From Rhipidocladum racemiflorum (lineage: Eukaryota; Streptophyta; Magnoliopsida; Poales; Poaceae), in contig CM070580.1 in the NCBI GenBank assembly GCA_036346355.1, forward strand, positions 16,793,374-16,857,373: DNA of 64,000 nt, in the 5' to 3' direction. Both the position numbers and the translations under genes were made by a program. Positions within the stretch are counted from its first letter, which is position 1. Each line of letters begins with the position of its first letter. Under the pieces are notes generated by a model that was not told the DNA's origin, made no database searches, and was given only the letters and a program-made list of their open reading frames with translations. Shown here piece after piece: positions 1-10,748 of the stretch.

Positions 1-810
1 ATATATATATATGCTTGCCCTAACCGGCGGGGAAGCTAGCGGGCTGCCTTACGTGTTGTACATTTTGACGGTTGAGAAGGACACCGACGTTGGCGAGCTG
101 AAAGCAACGCCGAGGCCCCGTGACCAAAACTTGTTGCGTCGCCGTCCCCAACAACGACTGCCTGCACGGCCGAACGCCACGGGTGCTCCGAGGACGATGT
201 GTGCCGTGGGCGCGATGTGTTCTTGTGTCTTGTTTTCGCGCTAGCTAGCTCGCAATTATTTGCTAACCGCGACGGCCGAGCCTTGGATCGACAACGCAGC
301 TAGCTCCGTACGTCGTCTTCGTTTGCTCATCAAGCTACGCACTGCTCGCGTGTACATTTGTCATGCATCGCCGGAAGATAATTAATTAAATCAGTGGATT
401 ACTTGCTTCATGTTCGCGTGTAATAGTTTTAACCTCCACACAATTACACAGCTAGATATTTATATATGTAGATATATAGAATTGTAGTTGTCACTCATAC
501 AATTCTAATGCTTACGGTACAAATATAATAGCTCTCATATCAATACATGTTTAATCTGCACAGCTATAATCTATAATCACTACAATCAACGGTGTGTATC
601 TTTCTCTTTTTTCTTGGATTAACATGATAATTGGCTTTAGAAACCAATGTGGTGGCTTGATGGCTTCAAGTGGATTTAACTATAAACTGATCGGTTATCT
701 CATGATTTTCTTTTGCATTATATATATGTGTGTATAGTGAAAACATGAAAGTAAGCATTTATATTCTTGAAGTTACACGATCATCCATGCTCATATTATG
801 GAGGGGCAAG
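1..810. other. Leading intergenic sequence, possible tail of an upstream gene
   Basis: The window opens with a short (AT)6 run. About 230 bases of moderately GC-rich DNA follow, open on the plus strand from 11 to 244 (77 codons). I do not recognise the translation. It could be the last exon and 3' untranslated region of a gene lying to the left, or chance. From about 380 to 810 the sequence is AT-rich and I see no gene or element in it. Confidence 0.3.
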
Positions 811-1300
811 GTGAGTATTGAGTTGCATGCACCAGCCAGTTCATCCAAAAGCTTAAGCTGATGAGGAAAGACGGGCAATTCACTTATATACTTCAACACT
901 CCCCCTCATGTGTAGGCTCCCTCAGGCCTAAGACGTGGAATAGAAGTGGGCTGCAATTATTATTTTTTAATTGCACCAACCGGGTCTTGAACTCGAGATA
1001 ACCTCTTGGCTCTGATACCTTATTGAGTTTCATGCACCAACCAGTTCACCCAAAAGCTTAAGCTGATGAGGAAAGACGAAAGACGGGCAAATTCACTTAT
1101 ACTTCAACACTCCCCCCTCAGGCCTAAAACGTGGAATAGAAGCGGGCTGCAATTATTATTTTTTAATTGCACCAACCGGGTCTTGAACTCGAGACCTCTT
1201 GGCTCTGATACCATATTGAGTTGTATGCACCAACCAGTTCACCCAAAAGTTTAAGCTGATGAGTAAAGACGAGCAAATTCACTTATACTTCAACAGTGAG
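811..1300 (-). mobile_element. Tandem TRIM retrotransposon (three LTRs, two internal regions)
   Basis: Three near-identical short terminal repeats lie at 816-898, 1021-1109 and 1214-1295 (82-89 bp). Two internal segments, 899-1020 and 1110-1213, separate them. Read on the minus strand, each LTR starts TGTTGAAG and ends CTCAATA. After LTR3, and with one mismatch after LTR2, comes TGGTATCAGAGCC, the initiator-methionine tRNA primer-binding site used by many plant retroelements. Each internal segment ends in a purine tract (GAGGGGGGAG in one copy) just before the next LTR. The whole array is flanked by the 5-bp duplication GTGAG (811-815 and 1296-1300). There is no coding capacity, so it would depend on proteins from other elements. 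The size fits terminal-repeat retrotransposons in miniature, as in the grass SMART group. Confidence 0.85.
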
Positions 1301-2481
1301 GTCGATGGGGAAGTGTCCTACATGGGCCTTGTGCAAATGAATTCAGAGGCGTCGCCAACTCAAAAGAACACAGTGGTCCGACGTGCCAACAGTGATGGAA
1401 CGATAGGATAAAATGGGTCAGAGTCGTACGTAGCAAAGTAGAACATATATATACCACACGAGCGCATGCGCCTCGATCGCTTGCTGGTCCCGATCGTAGA
1501 GCACCTCATGCATGCATGAGCTTCAATTCGTCGCTCTGCATGTCGCCAGGGCATAGTCGGTAGTCACCGCGTTCATTTCACACCAAAACTATCAAAAATC
1601 GCAGTTTTCAATCTTATTAATACAATTTGACGTCTAAAATCGGTGAGTAAATCGGTCTAATTTAAATAAAATTTATGTGACGTAAATCTGTTGATTTTTG
1701 GACAAAATCGTGTGGCAATGCTGTAGTGATTAGCACCCACCAAATGGCCGGTTGATTTGCGGTCAAAATTGATCGGTTTTCGGAGAAAGCCGATTAATTT
1801 TTGATTATTTTTTTTCAAAAATTTGGAACTCTTAGCCCTTCGGTTTCTGACGATTTTTTATTTGATATTTATGATTTTTGAATTTTGATTTTTGTGTGAT
1901 TTTTTGAAATCAATATTATTAACCCTGATAAGCACAGCCTAGGCACCTGTGCAGCTATGTGCCCAGCCGTCTAGGCATGCTAGTCGACTAATGTCGTTGG
2001 GGGCCAAATTCCTATTTGGTATTATTTCAGCTTTAGCTTCTTTTTCTAGAAGTTGGAAATTGTCATTAACGGTTATATTCTCCGTAACTGAAAGTTAAAA
2101 CGCAGCAGACTATTTGTATTAGGAGAAGCTAAGAGCCAAAAACTAATCTGAGGTAGCTTTCCACAGTTTCAGTGAGTTACGGTTCTGATTTTGCTATTAA
2201 AGTTAAAAAAAATTACTCCCTCCTACCAAGTATAAAATCTCGAACCCCTTCCCTCACACATAAAAAGTAGGCCGCTAAATATCAAATCTATTCAACCCAA
2301 TGTGCAGCCTTTTTATTATACATATCAATTAAAAACTATTTTTCAAAAAAATTATAGTCATACCAAACAAAAACCAATAGGGTCAAGCTACCAACCTGAT
2401 TCGAGTGTCCATGGTCGAGTCCCCGCTAGCCGCGTCCCATGCATGAATGCACGTCCCAAAGCTACCTACGTGACTGTAGTA
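1301..2481. other. Intergenic, no gene seen
   Basis: No coding region is supported. 1580-1930 is AT-rich low-complexity DNA with repeated AAAATCGGT-like words, probably old transposon sequence. 2010-2200 holds weakly inverted words (GCTTTAGCTTCT and AGAAGCTAAGAG) that may be a decayed MITE. CTCCCTCC at about 2216 resembles one Stowaway end, but I cannot find its partner. Confidence 0.4.
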
Positions 2482-2489
2482 CGTGGGAG

Positions 2490-3401
2490 TAGGGTTGAGC
2501 ACGGAACCAAAGAGTTTTCGATGGTTTTGAAGAAAGACAGATAGATAACTTTTCTTGTGAAACGAAAATGGAAAATACCCATATGAAAACGGATATAGAA
2601 ATGTTTTACCGAAACAAAAATGAAAAAGCCAGTTCTAACAGAAACAAAACAGAAATTTCGTATAAATAAAAATAGAAATTCCAATGGAAATGGACCGAGA
2701 AGGGAAATGGGTTTCGGTCCAAAAAGGAGAATAGAGAATTTATATTTATTTTTAAATTAAAATAATTTCAAAAATATAAATTGCTTTAAATAAAATATCA
2801 AATAGAGTTTAAAAATTTTGAAAAAAATCTCAAAAATACTTTAGAACATTTTAAACCTAGAAAAAACATTGGCAGCATAATTTTGGTTTTTTTTCAAGAA
2901 TAAATTAATTTTATAAATCTAAAAATAACAAAACGGTATTTATAAACTCCGAAAAGTCCAGAATAAATCAAAAAAATCATAAATAAATATTGAACAATAA
3001 TATACAAATTTTATGGTATTACACCTTTGCAGTTGGATGAGCAAGAGAATGTTGATGATAATGATATAGATGAGGATATGATGTCTGATCTGGGGGGAGG
3101 GGGGCGGGGCGGGGAGGACAAATAGCGAGCATTCAATTGACAAACTTGAAAAAAAAGCTTTATAGTGGCACCAGTGAATATAATATTGTTCTTGTGTCCG
3201 TCTTGGAGGTGGAATGAGTTATATTGTTCTTGTGATCATGTACTATTCTTTTGTGAAAATTTTCGGTTTCGTTTTCGTATTTGCTCTGTTCTGTTTCACA
3301 TCCGTTTCCATCACTATCTATTTCTGTTACTGATAAAAAATATATGAAAACGAAAATAAAATAACCTTTAACTGACCGTTTTTATTCTATTTTCATCGCT
3401 A
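2490..3401. mobile_element. Non-autonomous hAT-like element
   Basis: The element starts TAGGGTTGAGCACGG and its far end, read inverted, is TAGCGATGAAAATAG, so the imperfect terminal repeats belong together. It is flanked by a perfect 8-bp duplication CGTGGGAG (2482-2489 and 3402-3409), the length made by hAT transposases. The 912-bp interior is AT-rich and full of GAAAACGAAA-type words, and no transposase frame is present. The element at 49148-49720 has closely similar termini, so both were probably moved by the same transposase. Confidence 0.8.
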
Positions 3402-3592
3402 CGTGGGAGCCACTGGGATCCAAGCTGGCCTCGCACAGCATAGCGCATGTGCTGCTAGCTAGCATTAGCTCGCCTGTCCACTGTTGTTTCTCGATCGATC
3501 GATGAGGCGTTGAGTTGTGTTGTATCATATTCAGATTTGTATTCATCTGCAACAGTTTTTTGAGGTGAGTACCGTAGTGCAATAATTTTAGA

Positions 3593-3692
3593 CCTCTTTT
3601 ACGGTACACTAAATTGAATATGAACCGTTTATTCTTTTCGATCTAATGGATCAAATTAACTAGAGTTTATTTGTACTATAGCTGATAGTAGA
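3593..3692 (+). repeat. Fragment of a dispersed repeat family
   Basis: This stretch (CTTTTACGGTACACTAAATT and onward to the GTAGTAAA target site) matches, inverted, the sequence at about 35411-35613. It also resembles 40357-40430 and 41640-41850. The shared words are GAACCGTT.ATTCTTTTCGAT and AATGGATCA. The fold-back element at 3701-3972 is inserted at its right edge. The origin of the family is unknown; it is probably a MITE. Confidence 0.55.
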
Positions 3693-3700
3693 GTAGTAAA

Positions 3701-3972
3701 GGCAAAATATCCGGTGCAACCACCTACTAAAAAAAGTTCCAAAAAATTCTGAAAAAAATCATGGATGTACATCTCAACTTACCCCATCTACGTATAAAAT
3801 TTCATGATCAAATAACTTCTAGTATAGGACGTATTTGATCATGAAATTTTATACGTAGATGGGGTAAGTTGAGATGTACATTCATGATTTTTTTAAGAAC
3901 TTTTTGGAACTTTTTTTAGTAAGATTGCACGGTGGTTACACGAAAATGATGGTTGCACCGGATATTTTGCCC
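3701..3972. mobile_element. Fold-back MITE with about 125-bp inverted arms
   Basis: Nearly the whole element is a long inverted repeat. The left arm begins GGCAAAATATCCGGTGCAAC and the right arm ends GTTGCACCGGATATTTTGCC(C). In the middle, about 70 bases on each side (ATCTCAACTTACCCCATCTA and its complement) pair almost perfectly around a loop of about 20 bases. The 8-bp sequence GTAGTAAA flanks both sides (3693-3700 and 3973-3980). Transcripts through it would form a long hairpin that could feed small-RNA production. There are no coding frames. The family could be Mutator- or hAT-related; the duplication length does not decide. Confidence 0.8.
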
Positions 3973-3980
3973 GTAGTAAA

Positions 3981-4497
3981 AACTACTCCATTTAAGATAA
4001 AGTGCTCTAGGAATCTTCTGGTCAATTCTAGGCAGGCGTGCACGAGCTCAACTAGCCGGCCATGCAACAGCCCTGACGCTTTACAGGTGTCAATTCCGTC
4101 ATCAGTTCGTTGCAGAAACAGAACTAACAGAAACACACACGTCGCCGTCGAGGAAATAACTGCTGCGATTCAGTCCACGGATTTGCTCTGGCATTGCCAT
4201 GATCGACCGGCCATCAGGTGTGAAGGCACGCCATGCGGTTATGTTACTTCCCAGAGCAAAAGAAAACCAGCGGAAAGCCAAACAACCTCAGCTGAATCGA
4301 CGACAGCAAGAGATCGCCTACTGAAAGTTACTTTTGATCGGCTCCGACTTGTTTTCCGTCCAAAAAGAGCAGAAAGAGCACTGGGAAAAAAGAAATAGAA
4401 CGGATTTAGGTGTGATTGCAAATGGCAAAGCTGGACTGATGAAGTCAACGAATGAACTGGGAGGTCGGGTTTCAGGAGCATCGATCTTCTGGCACAC
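3981..4497. other. Intergenic, no gene seen
   Basis: An open frame runs through this stretch on the plus strand from 3874 to 4398. It starts inside the fold-back element and has no recognisable domain, so I do not treat it as a gene. No other structure is seen. Confidence 0.5.
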
Positions 4498-4500
4498 TTA

Positions 4501-4786
4501 TGGGCTGTTTGGTTGCCCGGCCGCAGCGAGCCAGGCCTAAGCGAGCAGCACAGCCAGTGTTTGGTTTACTTTTTTCCCGGAGCCAAGCTTGAGGGAGCAG
4601 CTGCGCTGGTGTTTGGTTGATGCACGCGCTCGTATCCTCTGAGCCATCGCGATGCAGCGTATAAGGTGGAGCCTGGCCGCGCGGAAACGAGCGCGGCGGC
4701 CGTTTCCGCGGAGCCAGGCTCGCGTGCTGCGTGCTGGTGGGATGCGAGCTCACCGCATGCAGTCGGCCGGGCAACCAAACAGGCTA
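4501..4786. mobile_element. Tourist-like MITE (PIF/Harbinger type)
   Basis: The ends are inverted: TGGGCTGTTTGGTTGCCCGG at the left, and at the right the complement of TAGCCTGTTTGGTTGCCCGG. The trinucleotide TTA is duplicated on both sides (4498-4500 and 4787-4789), as PIF/Harbinger transposases produce. The 286-bp interior is GC-rich and contains inverted GAGCCAGG-type words. It encodes nothing; the open frames across it arise from base composition. Confidence 0.85.
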
Positions 4787-4789
4787 TTA

Positions 4790-5833
4790 CTGTAATGATC
4801 AAGCCAATGCATAGCTCGGGGAAAATGCATGCGAAGTCTGCAGATGGTTCCAATTTCATTCTTGATGTGAACTGCAGATCGAATCTTTGAATGTGGGAGA
4901 TCTTTGATGTGAACTGCAGATCAAAGTGCAAGATCGAAGCGCATGTCCACGTTTATTTCTTCAGAAATCAGAAGTGTGCAGTCTGCCTTTTTCCAATTTT
5001 GAATACTTTAATAAGCCTGTCGGTGGTGCAGTCTAATCCACTCTCAAATTCTCAAGAAGTGGGCGGATCAAAGTCTGCTATGTGCACAGATAGTTCATGG
5101 TTGAAATGATGAAATCGATGTAAATAAAGCTAGGGGGGAAGGAACACTGAACACTTGAGTGCATTCAGAAATTTTTGAAGGAATGCAGGAAGTGTGGACC
5201 GGTGGTAAGTCTTCGAAGCAACGAGATGGGAACACATTTCTACGATAGTGCCATCGGCCAGAATCGAAGGCCACTTGGGGAAGGAGAAGACTTCGGAGTT
5301 CAGACTCTACGTTGTCATAAAGGGAAGAAAGTCAGAACCAGAATCGAGCTGAAGATGCAAACGTTATCTATTATATATTAAAACTCGATAACAGGTACTT
5401 TACAACTGCTAAAAAGGATAAATATTCTAGAGATTCTTTTTAAAAAGGAAAATATACGACTTTTAGTCTGGTGGATATATTAAAGTTGAACTATATTGGC
5501 CCTTGATGTTACTAAAAAAAAATATTTGCTAGGAGTTCTTAAAAAAACATCTAGGTATTGATACGTAGTCCCTAATTTTAGAGGTTTAGTTTTGCTCTAC
5601 TGGTTAGAGATTGATTTTTATTTAAAATAAACAATTGGAGCTTACTTCGAGATTGATCTAGAACTTGTGCATGGCATGACCGGAAGAAGAAAAAGATGGA
5701 AACGTGACCCTACATCGTAAGGCCACGTCTAACAAGTCAAGCAAAGATATGAACGGAAGAAAAAGGAAAACAGAGCGACGGGAAAAGAAGAGAGACTAAG
5801 CATATGGAGAGAAAAAGTGTGCCGCAAAAAAAT
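4790..5833. other. Intergenic, with a candidate Helitron 5' end
   Basis: A short direct repeat, TGATGTGAACTGCAGATC, occurs at about 4865 and 4907. At 5367 the sequence A|TCTATTATATATTAAAAC matches the usual start of plant Helitrons (TC after a host A, then AT-rich). I find no CTAG-type 3' end with a hairpin before the copia LTR, so this would be a truncated copy. No gene is seen. Confidence 0.35.
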
Positions 5834-5838
5834 AATAA

Positions 5839-6057
5839 TGTTATAAAATATAATTGTTCAACAGTATACCACAAGAACAAAAGCAAGAAGGACACACACA
5901 AAATAAGGGGGCAAAGCTATCTCTTTATTAGATTGATTATCTCTATACAAGAGGGTGTCCAATATATAACAAAATCAACATAAGATAGATTTGGATTCAC
6001 CCACCAATAAATAGAGTCCGTTCATACTTGGACTAAGATTCAATCTATATCATACCA
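5839..6057 (-). repeat. 3' LTR of the copia element
   Basis: This 219-bp LTR aligns over its whole length with 22050-22256. It begins TGTTATAAAATATAATTG and ends ATCTATATCATACCA on the plus strand; the expected terminal ATAACA has changed to ATACCA. The polypurine tract lies immediately right, at about 6058-6066. Confidence 0.85.
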
Positions 6058-6859
6058 CTCCCACTTGGGCTAATACCAAGTAATGCACATGTCTCGTTAA
6101 AAACGCATCCCAAAAACCTAGTAGGGAAAAAGGATACAGAAAAGAGTACATTTCACTCGCATTCCATGTTATACTAGTTGCCTCATTAAAAACCTTCATG
6201 TGAGAAAACTTCAGAAAAAATCAATAAGAGAAAAAGAGCACAACTTATAATCTTCAGGATATAAAATATGATCTTCAGGATTATGCAAAAAGGATCATGG
6301 TTCAGTGATTTACTCCCCCCGAACTCTGTAAATATCTAAATCGTCTCATTCCAATACCACTAACATATCTTTGAAAACCATATTTGGGCAATGACTTATT
6401 TTATAATATCTTTACCTCAGTATTCTTTTGGAGTTCGGGAGGATAGAAAAATTTAGGGGCAATATGCTTCGTGATATTGCTCTTTACATAACTCGTTTGC
6501 ATTTATGTAACACAAGTAATATTATCTTTATGGATAATCATAGAGGTATTGACAGTATTAAGACCATATGATTTTTGGATATGGTTAATCACACGTCTCA
6601 GCCAAACACACTCAGTGAGGCTATAATCTCTGAGTGGTTGGTAGAAATAGCTACCAAGGTTTGATTAAAAGACCGCTAAGAAATGGCTGAACCACATCAG
6701 AAAAACACAAAACCAGTCTTAAATTTGGCACTGTGGGGATCAAACAGATAGCCAACATCCATTTATCCCACCATGGTTAAATCTTGGTCCTTCTGGAAAA
6801 AAATTCCAAGATCTTGAGTACCGTGGAGGTATATGAATAAAGTCTTCATACTAGCCCAA

Positions 6860-7520
6860 TATTTTCTGGTTGGGACTACACTGTTTCATGCTACCAAATT
6901 TACTGCGAATGGAATATCAAGCCTTGTGCAATTCGCAAGATACATAAATATAGGACTTCAGGTCCTAGGACTTTCTCAATTTCCATTCTTGGTCTAAGAG
7001 GGTCTTTATCCACTTCAAGAGATCTTACAACCACATGGGTTCTCAAAGGATAACATTTATCCATATTTAATTTTCCTAATACCTTCCTTGTATAAATAAA
7101 TTGGTGCACAAAAATTCCTTTTAGGACATTCCCTAGCTACAAACATAATATTTGGTTTCACCCAAATCTTTCATCTCAAACTCCGTCGCAATGTAAACAC
7201 TTGCTTCTTTTATTTTCTTTGTGGTTCTGATGTCATTCATATCATCGACATATACTTAGATGACATAGAATTCATTCTGAGATTTCTTTATGAACACATA
7301 GGGATACTATTCTTTCTTTAGTAAGAACTCATTAAGTCGGTTGTACCACATTCTCCCTGACTGTTTTAATCTATATAGCGATCTCTTCAGTTTGACACTA
7401 TACATATTGCGATTATTAAGATTAGGAACTATAACTCCTTCAGGGATTCTCATACAAATATCCGTATCCAGCGACCGATATAAATATACGGTCACTATAT
7501 CCATCAACTCATTGATAATT
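6860..7520 (-). pseudogene. Copia reverse transcriptase and RNase H remnant
   Basis: On the minus strand, 7307-7507 encodes a clear Ty1/copia reverse transcriptase block: a TAYLYGSLDTDI-like stretch, then IPEG, then a SLYRLKQSGRMWYNRL motif just before the active-site region. Further along the strand, 6900-7109 encodes the block seen at the start of the copia RNase H region (YTRKVLGKLNMDKCYP). Stops and frame changes separate the blocks, and the YVDD-type active site is not in an open frame. Integrase sequence upstream (7700-8350) is only faintly visible. It would have copied element RNA in virus-like particles; it is now non-functional. Confidence 0.8.
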
Positions 7521-8393
7521 TTAAGCTTTTTGCCATTAATATTAAATATCGGAACGTTATTTCACTTATTTCAAGAGAATAGGTTTCATCGTAATCGATG
7601 CCGAGTCTCTGCGTGAACCCTTGTGCTACAAGCCTCGCTTTATATTTCCCCACCCATATATTTTCATTTATCTTTCAGATGAAAAACCCATTTGATTCTA
7701 TAGAGAAGACTTTAGGAGGTGTTCGGTCAACAGGACCAAAACTTTTCTCTTATTAAGTGAGCGCTGCCTCAATTGCTTTTTTCATTTGACCCTATCTGAG
7801 TGCTTCTGGTACTCTGCATGGACTTTGGTTCTGGATCCAGCTATTAGCAAGTTTTAGAGGCAAAATATGTCGACAATTGTAGTCTTTCTTTTATACCATT
7901 TTCCTGGATCACTTCAGAGATATCTCTTCATTAAATTTTTCCAACTCCTTGTGATTTCCCACAATGATGGAGTTTGGGTGTTCCAACTTCCCAGCGTTGA
8001 ATTGTGTGCCTAAATATACGCTGGGGTTATCATCTTCAGGATATATCACTTTATGGATGTTACCATCTCCAGGATGGCTCACTTCTGGGATTTTCTCAGC
8101 ATCAGGTTGAGTTTCTTTCACTATCACGGGTAATGTTTTTATTTGTTCGATTCTCTACTTCTGCGGACGTCTCTACAGAAATGATCCCCGTGCACCTAGA
8201 GGCCTCCCCCTCGTTTTATCATGAGGGACAAGAGTGGGTTCAATATCTTTCTAGGATACTTTCACTCTTTCAGGTGAATATACTGCAGGTATATGAGGTC
8301 TTTTCACTCCCTTATGATCAGCGAAGGCATTTGACATATTAATAGCTTATGTGTTGAAGATTTATTATCTTTCAAACTTCAAGTTCAATTTAT

Positions 8394-8711
8394 TTAGTGC
8401 ATGGATCTAAGGACTAGGCATACTTTAATGTGGTACTTATCTTCCCCTAATACCAAAAAATATAAGGTGTATAATATTTTGTCAATCATTTTAGTGTTAG
8501 TAACTTTCTGGTTACAGAATATTAGTTTAGCAACAAGCTTGTGCATGGCAAAGTTATATGCTGCCACAGTCTTTAAAATCATGGCAGCATGGGAGGATCC
8601 ATCCAGGCTGTGCTTCTGATAATAGAACAGATCTTTGCTGGATATATATATTTCCTTCAGTGAATTTAAAAGTATCAGTTGGTCCTCTTCCATAAAATAT
8701 TCAACCTTCAT
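8394..8711 (-). pseudogene. Copia gag remnant
   Basis: The 105-codon minus-strand frame resembles the middle of plant copia Gag. It has a YNFAMHKLVAKLIFCNQ-like stretch followed by a KMIDKILYTL-like stretch, the usual two adjacent helices of the capsid-like domain. A start region and a zinc-knuckle CCHC motif are not visible in frame. The position, between the 5' LTR and the reverse transcriptase in element orientation, is as expected. The assignment is by eye from family knowledge. Confidence 0.6.
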
Positions 8712-9029
8712 GTCCCTATAAAGATAGTGCTATAGGAGGTGCAAAGTCACACACATGGTGGCTTCGGGAAGAGCAGGGGTACCACCTTCAGGCTAGGAAA
8801 ACGTAGCTCTAAAAATCAAGCTGTCAAATTAATCTCAGTATTAATTGCCTGGGTAAGGTAATTGTTGCTGCCATTCGGGGTAAGCTTGATAAATTCCCTC
8901 TATGCGATGTCTAATATATCATATTTCTATTTATACAAAATAACTTTTCCTACTAGTTAAATCAATATATTGCATGTTCACTCTTTAATCAATAAAGTTT
9001 GGTCTACATCTATTCAGTAAATAATTATC

Positions 9030-9480
9030 TAAAAATTTTTAGAATTTTCTTAGCACGTGTCAAAAATTTTCTATTAATTATTGAGCAATTTTCAGAATTA
9101 CTAAATAACAGAAAATAAATCCCAAGATAAATTAAACATGAAATAATACTATAGAAATAATTCTATAGACAAAAGGTTCCCAATATGCTAACCGGAATTT
9201 TCTAACATTTTACGTAATTTTCTGTTAACTACGAAGCAATTTTTAGAATAGAATAATAGAAAATAATTATAATACACATACAACATGGAATAATTGATAT
9301 AAAATAAATCCAGAACCATAATATTATCAATGTGTCAGCCAAAAATTTTGAAAATTTTCTAGCTTTTTTTTTTTTGCAATTTTTCGTTAATGATTAAGCA
9401 ATTTTTAGAATTACTTAAGGACATAAAATAAATGTTTAGCTCATAAAAGCATGATATAATGCTAGAAAAATATTCCCAGG
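9030..9480. repeat. AT-rich degenerate tandem repeat
   Basis: Three degenerate copies of a 150-160 bp unit are anchored on AAGCAATTTTTAGAATTACT-like words at about 9084, 9236 and 9398. Partial copies may extend to about 9571. Each unit also contains a CAAAAATTTT.TAGCATTTT-like and an ACATGAAATAAT-like word. It lies in the copia interior between gag and the 5' end of the element, and may be a later insertion. No coding content. Confidence 0.6.
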
Positions 9481-9563
9481 GTATGGAACTTCTAGTATGT
9501 ACTAATACTAATTTTACCAAATTTTACAAAAGTTCATATACCTAGAAATCTAATTTATAAGAT

Positions 9564-10454
9564 TTAATATAAATTTTTAGAATTATTTATTCTAATTTTG
9601 AAATTACTGGAAAAACTGAGGGGCAAAACCATAAATTTCCTCTCTTTTTTTCTTTCCTTTTTTCCTTTTTTGGCCCGTCCGGTATGCTTAAGAAGGCAGC
9701 TAGGGTTTCCAATCCTAGCCTCCACTTTAGTCCAAGTAGCACGGGCGTAGGCAGAATGGACAGCGGCGGCAGCGGACCGTAGGGTGACGCGGCAGTAGGT
9801 CGATCGGGCGACGACAACGCGGTAGTGGGCCACTGGCGCGCAGCGATGCCGCAGTGGCGGCGCGTCATCGCCGTCGGCGGCGCTGCGGGCGCAGAAAGGG
9901 CGTGACGGTGGGCATGAAGCCGAAGCGTATCCACGCGAAACGCGACACCGAAGTGCGCGAGGATGAGCGCGACTCCCGGTGTGCCTAGCTTCGAGCCACT
10001 TGCATGGAGGACGACAGCGGTGCCTCCAGGGCACGAGGCAATCGGGAAAGGTGGCAGGCCTCGGGAGCATTAGTCGAGAGCGGCGGCGGCTTCGGGCACA
10101 ACGACCGAGAGAGACGTCAACAGGTTTGGGCACGGGCCGCGAGCGTGCTGACCGAGGGCAGCGGCGCTGGCTTTGGGCACGGGCCGTGGGCGTGCTGACC
10201 AAGGCAATGGCACCGGCTTTGGGCACGGGCCGCGGGCGTGCTAGGCTAGTAACGGCGCCATGGTCACCTGGCGAGGCATGCTTGAGGCGCTTGATGCAAG
10301 TTGAGGAGCGTGCAGACGGCGATTGCCGAGAACAACACGTGAGCGCAGAACCTAGTGGATGAAGCCCCGAAGGCAACATGGTCGCGCTTCGAACGCGAGA
10401 AGGCCGGGGCGGCATTGACAGCACCAGCCAAGAGCGTTGAACTCTAATTTCCAA
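9564..10454 (-). other. GC-rich open stretch inside the copia element, unrecognised
   Basis: A 296-codon frame on the minus strand and overlapping plus-strand frames are open here. The translation is mostly Arg, Ala, Pro and Ser, has no family resemblance, and does not begin with ATG. The openness is best explained by high GC and by the short tandem repeat at 10128-10250. It lies in the leader region of the copia element and may be captured host DNA. I do not call a gene. Confidence 0.4.
10128..10250. repeat. 46-47 bp minisatellite
   Basis: Three copies of GGGCACGGGCCG.G.GCGTGCT start at 10128, 10175 and 10221. A decayed copy may sit near 10094. It lies inside the GC-rich stretch of the copia interior. 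Confidence 0.75.
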
Positions 10455-10748
10455 CTACATTAAACAAGTAATCTAGGCAATTGGGAAGGATAATCTGTGG
10501 GATGAAAAGATTGTTTAGGTGTGATTTACTCATGTAGCTCGAACTTACATAGGGCTTGTAGTTGATTTAATCGCGTGTTGCTAGTCGAATTCAATGCAGT
10601 GTAGATTGATGCAGGCAGGCGATCTCGAACAACCTCGGTTGAGCTTCGTGTGATCGTTCATGCTTCCAAGTTCGATCTCTCGTACAAGCAACATGCAAAT
10701 CAACCATAGATCAATATGTGATTGGTATCAAGAAAACAATATTGATGT

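Noticed and set aside
3874..4398. 174-codon plus-strand open frame
   Set aside because: It starts inside the fold-back element, runs into unrelated DNA, and has no recognisable domain.
4566..4931. 121-codon minus-strand open frame
   Set aside because: It overlaps the Tourist-like MITE and reads its terminal repeat; its openness comes from GC content.
9564..10454. 296-codon minus-strand open frame, considered as copia gag
   Set aside because: It does not start with ATG, is mostly Arg/Ala/Pro/Ser, and the real gag-like block is at 8394-8711.
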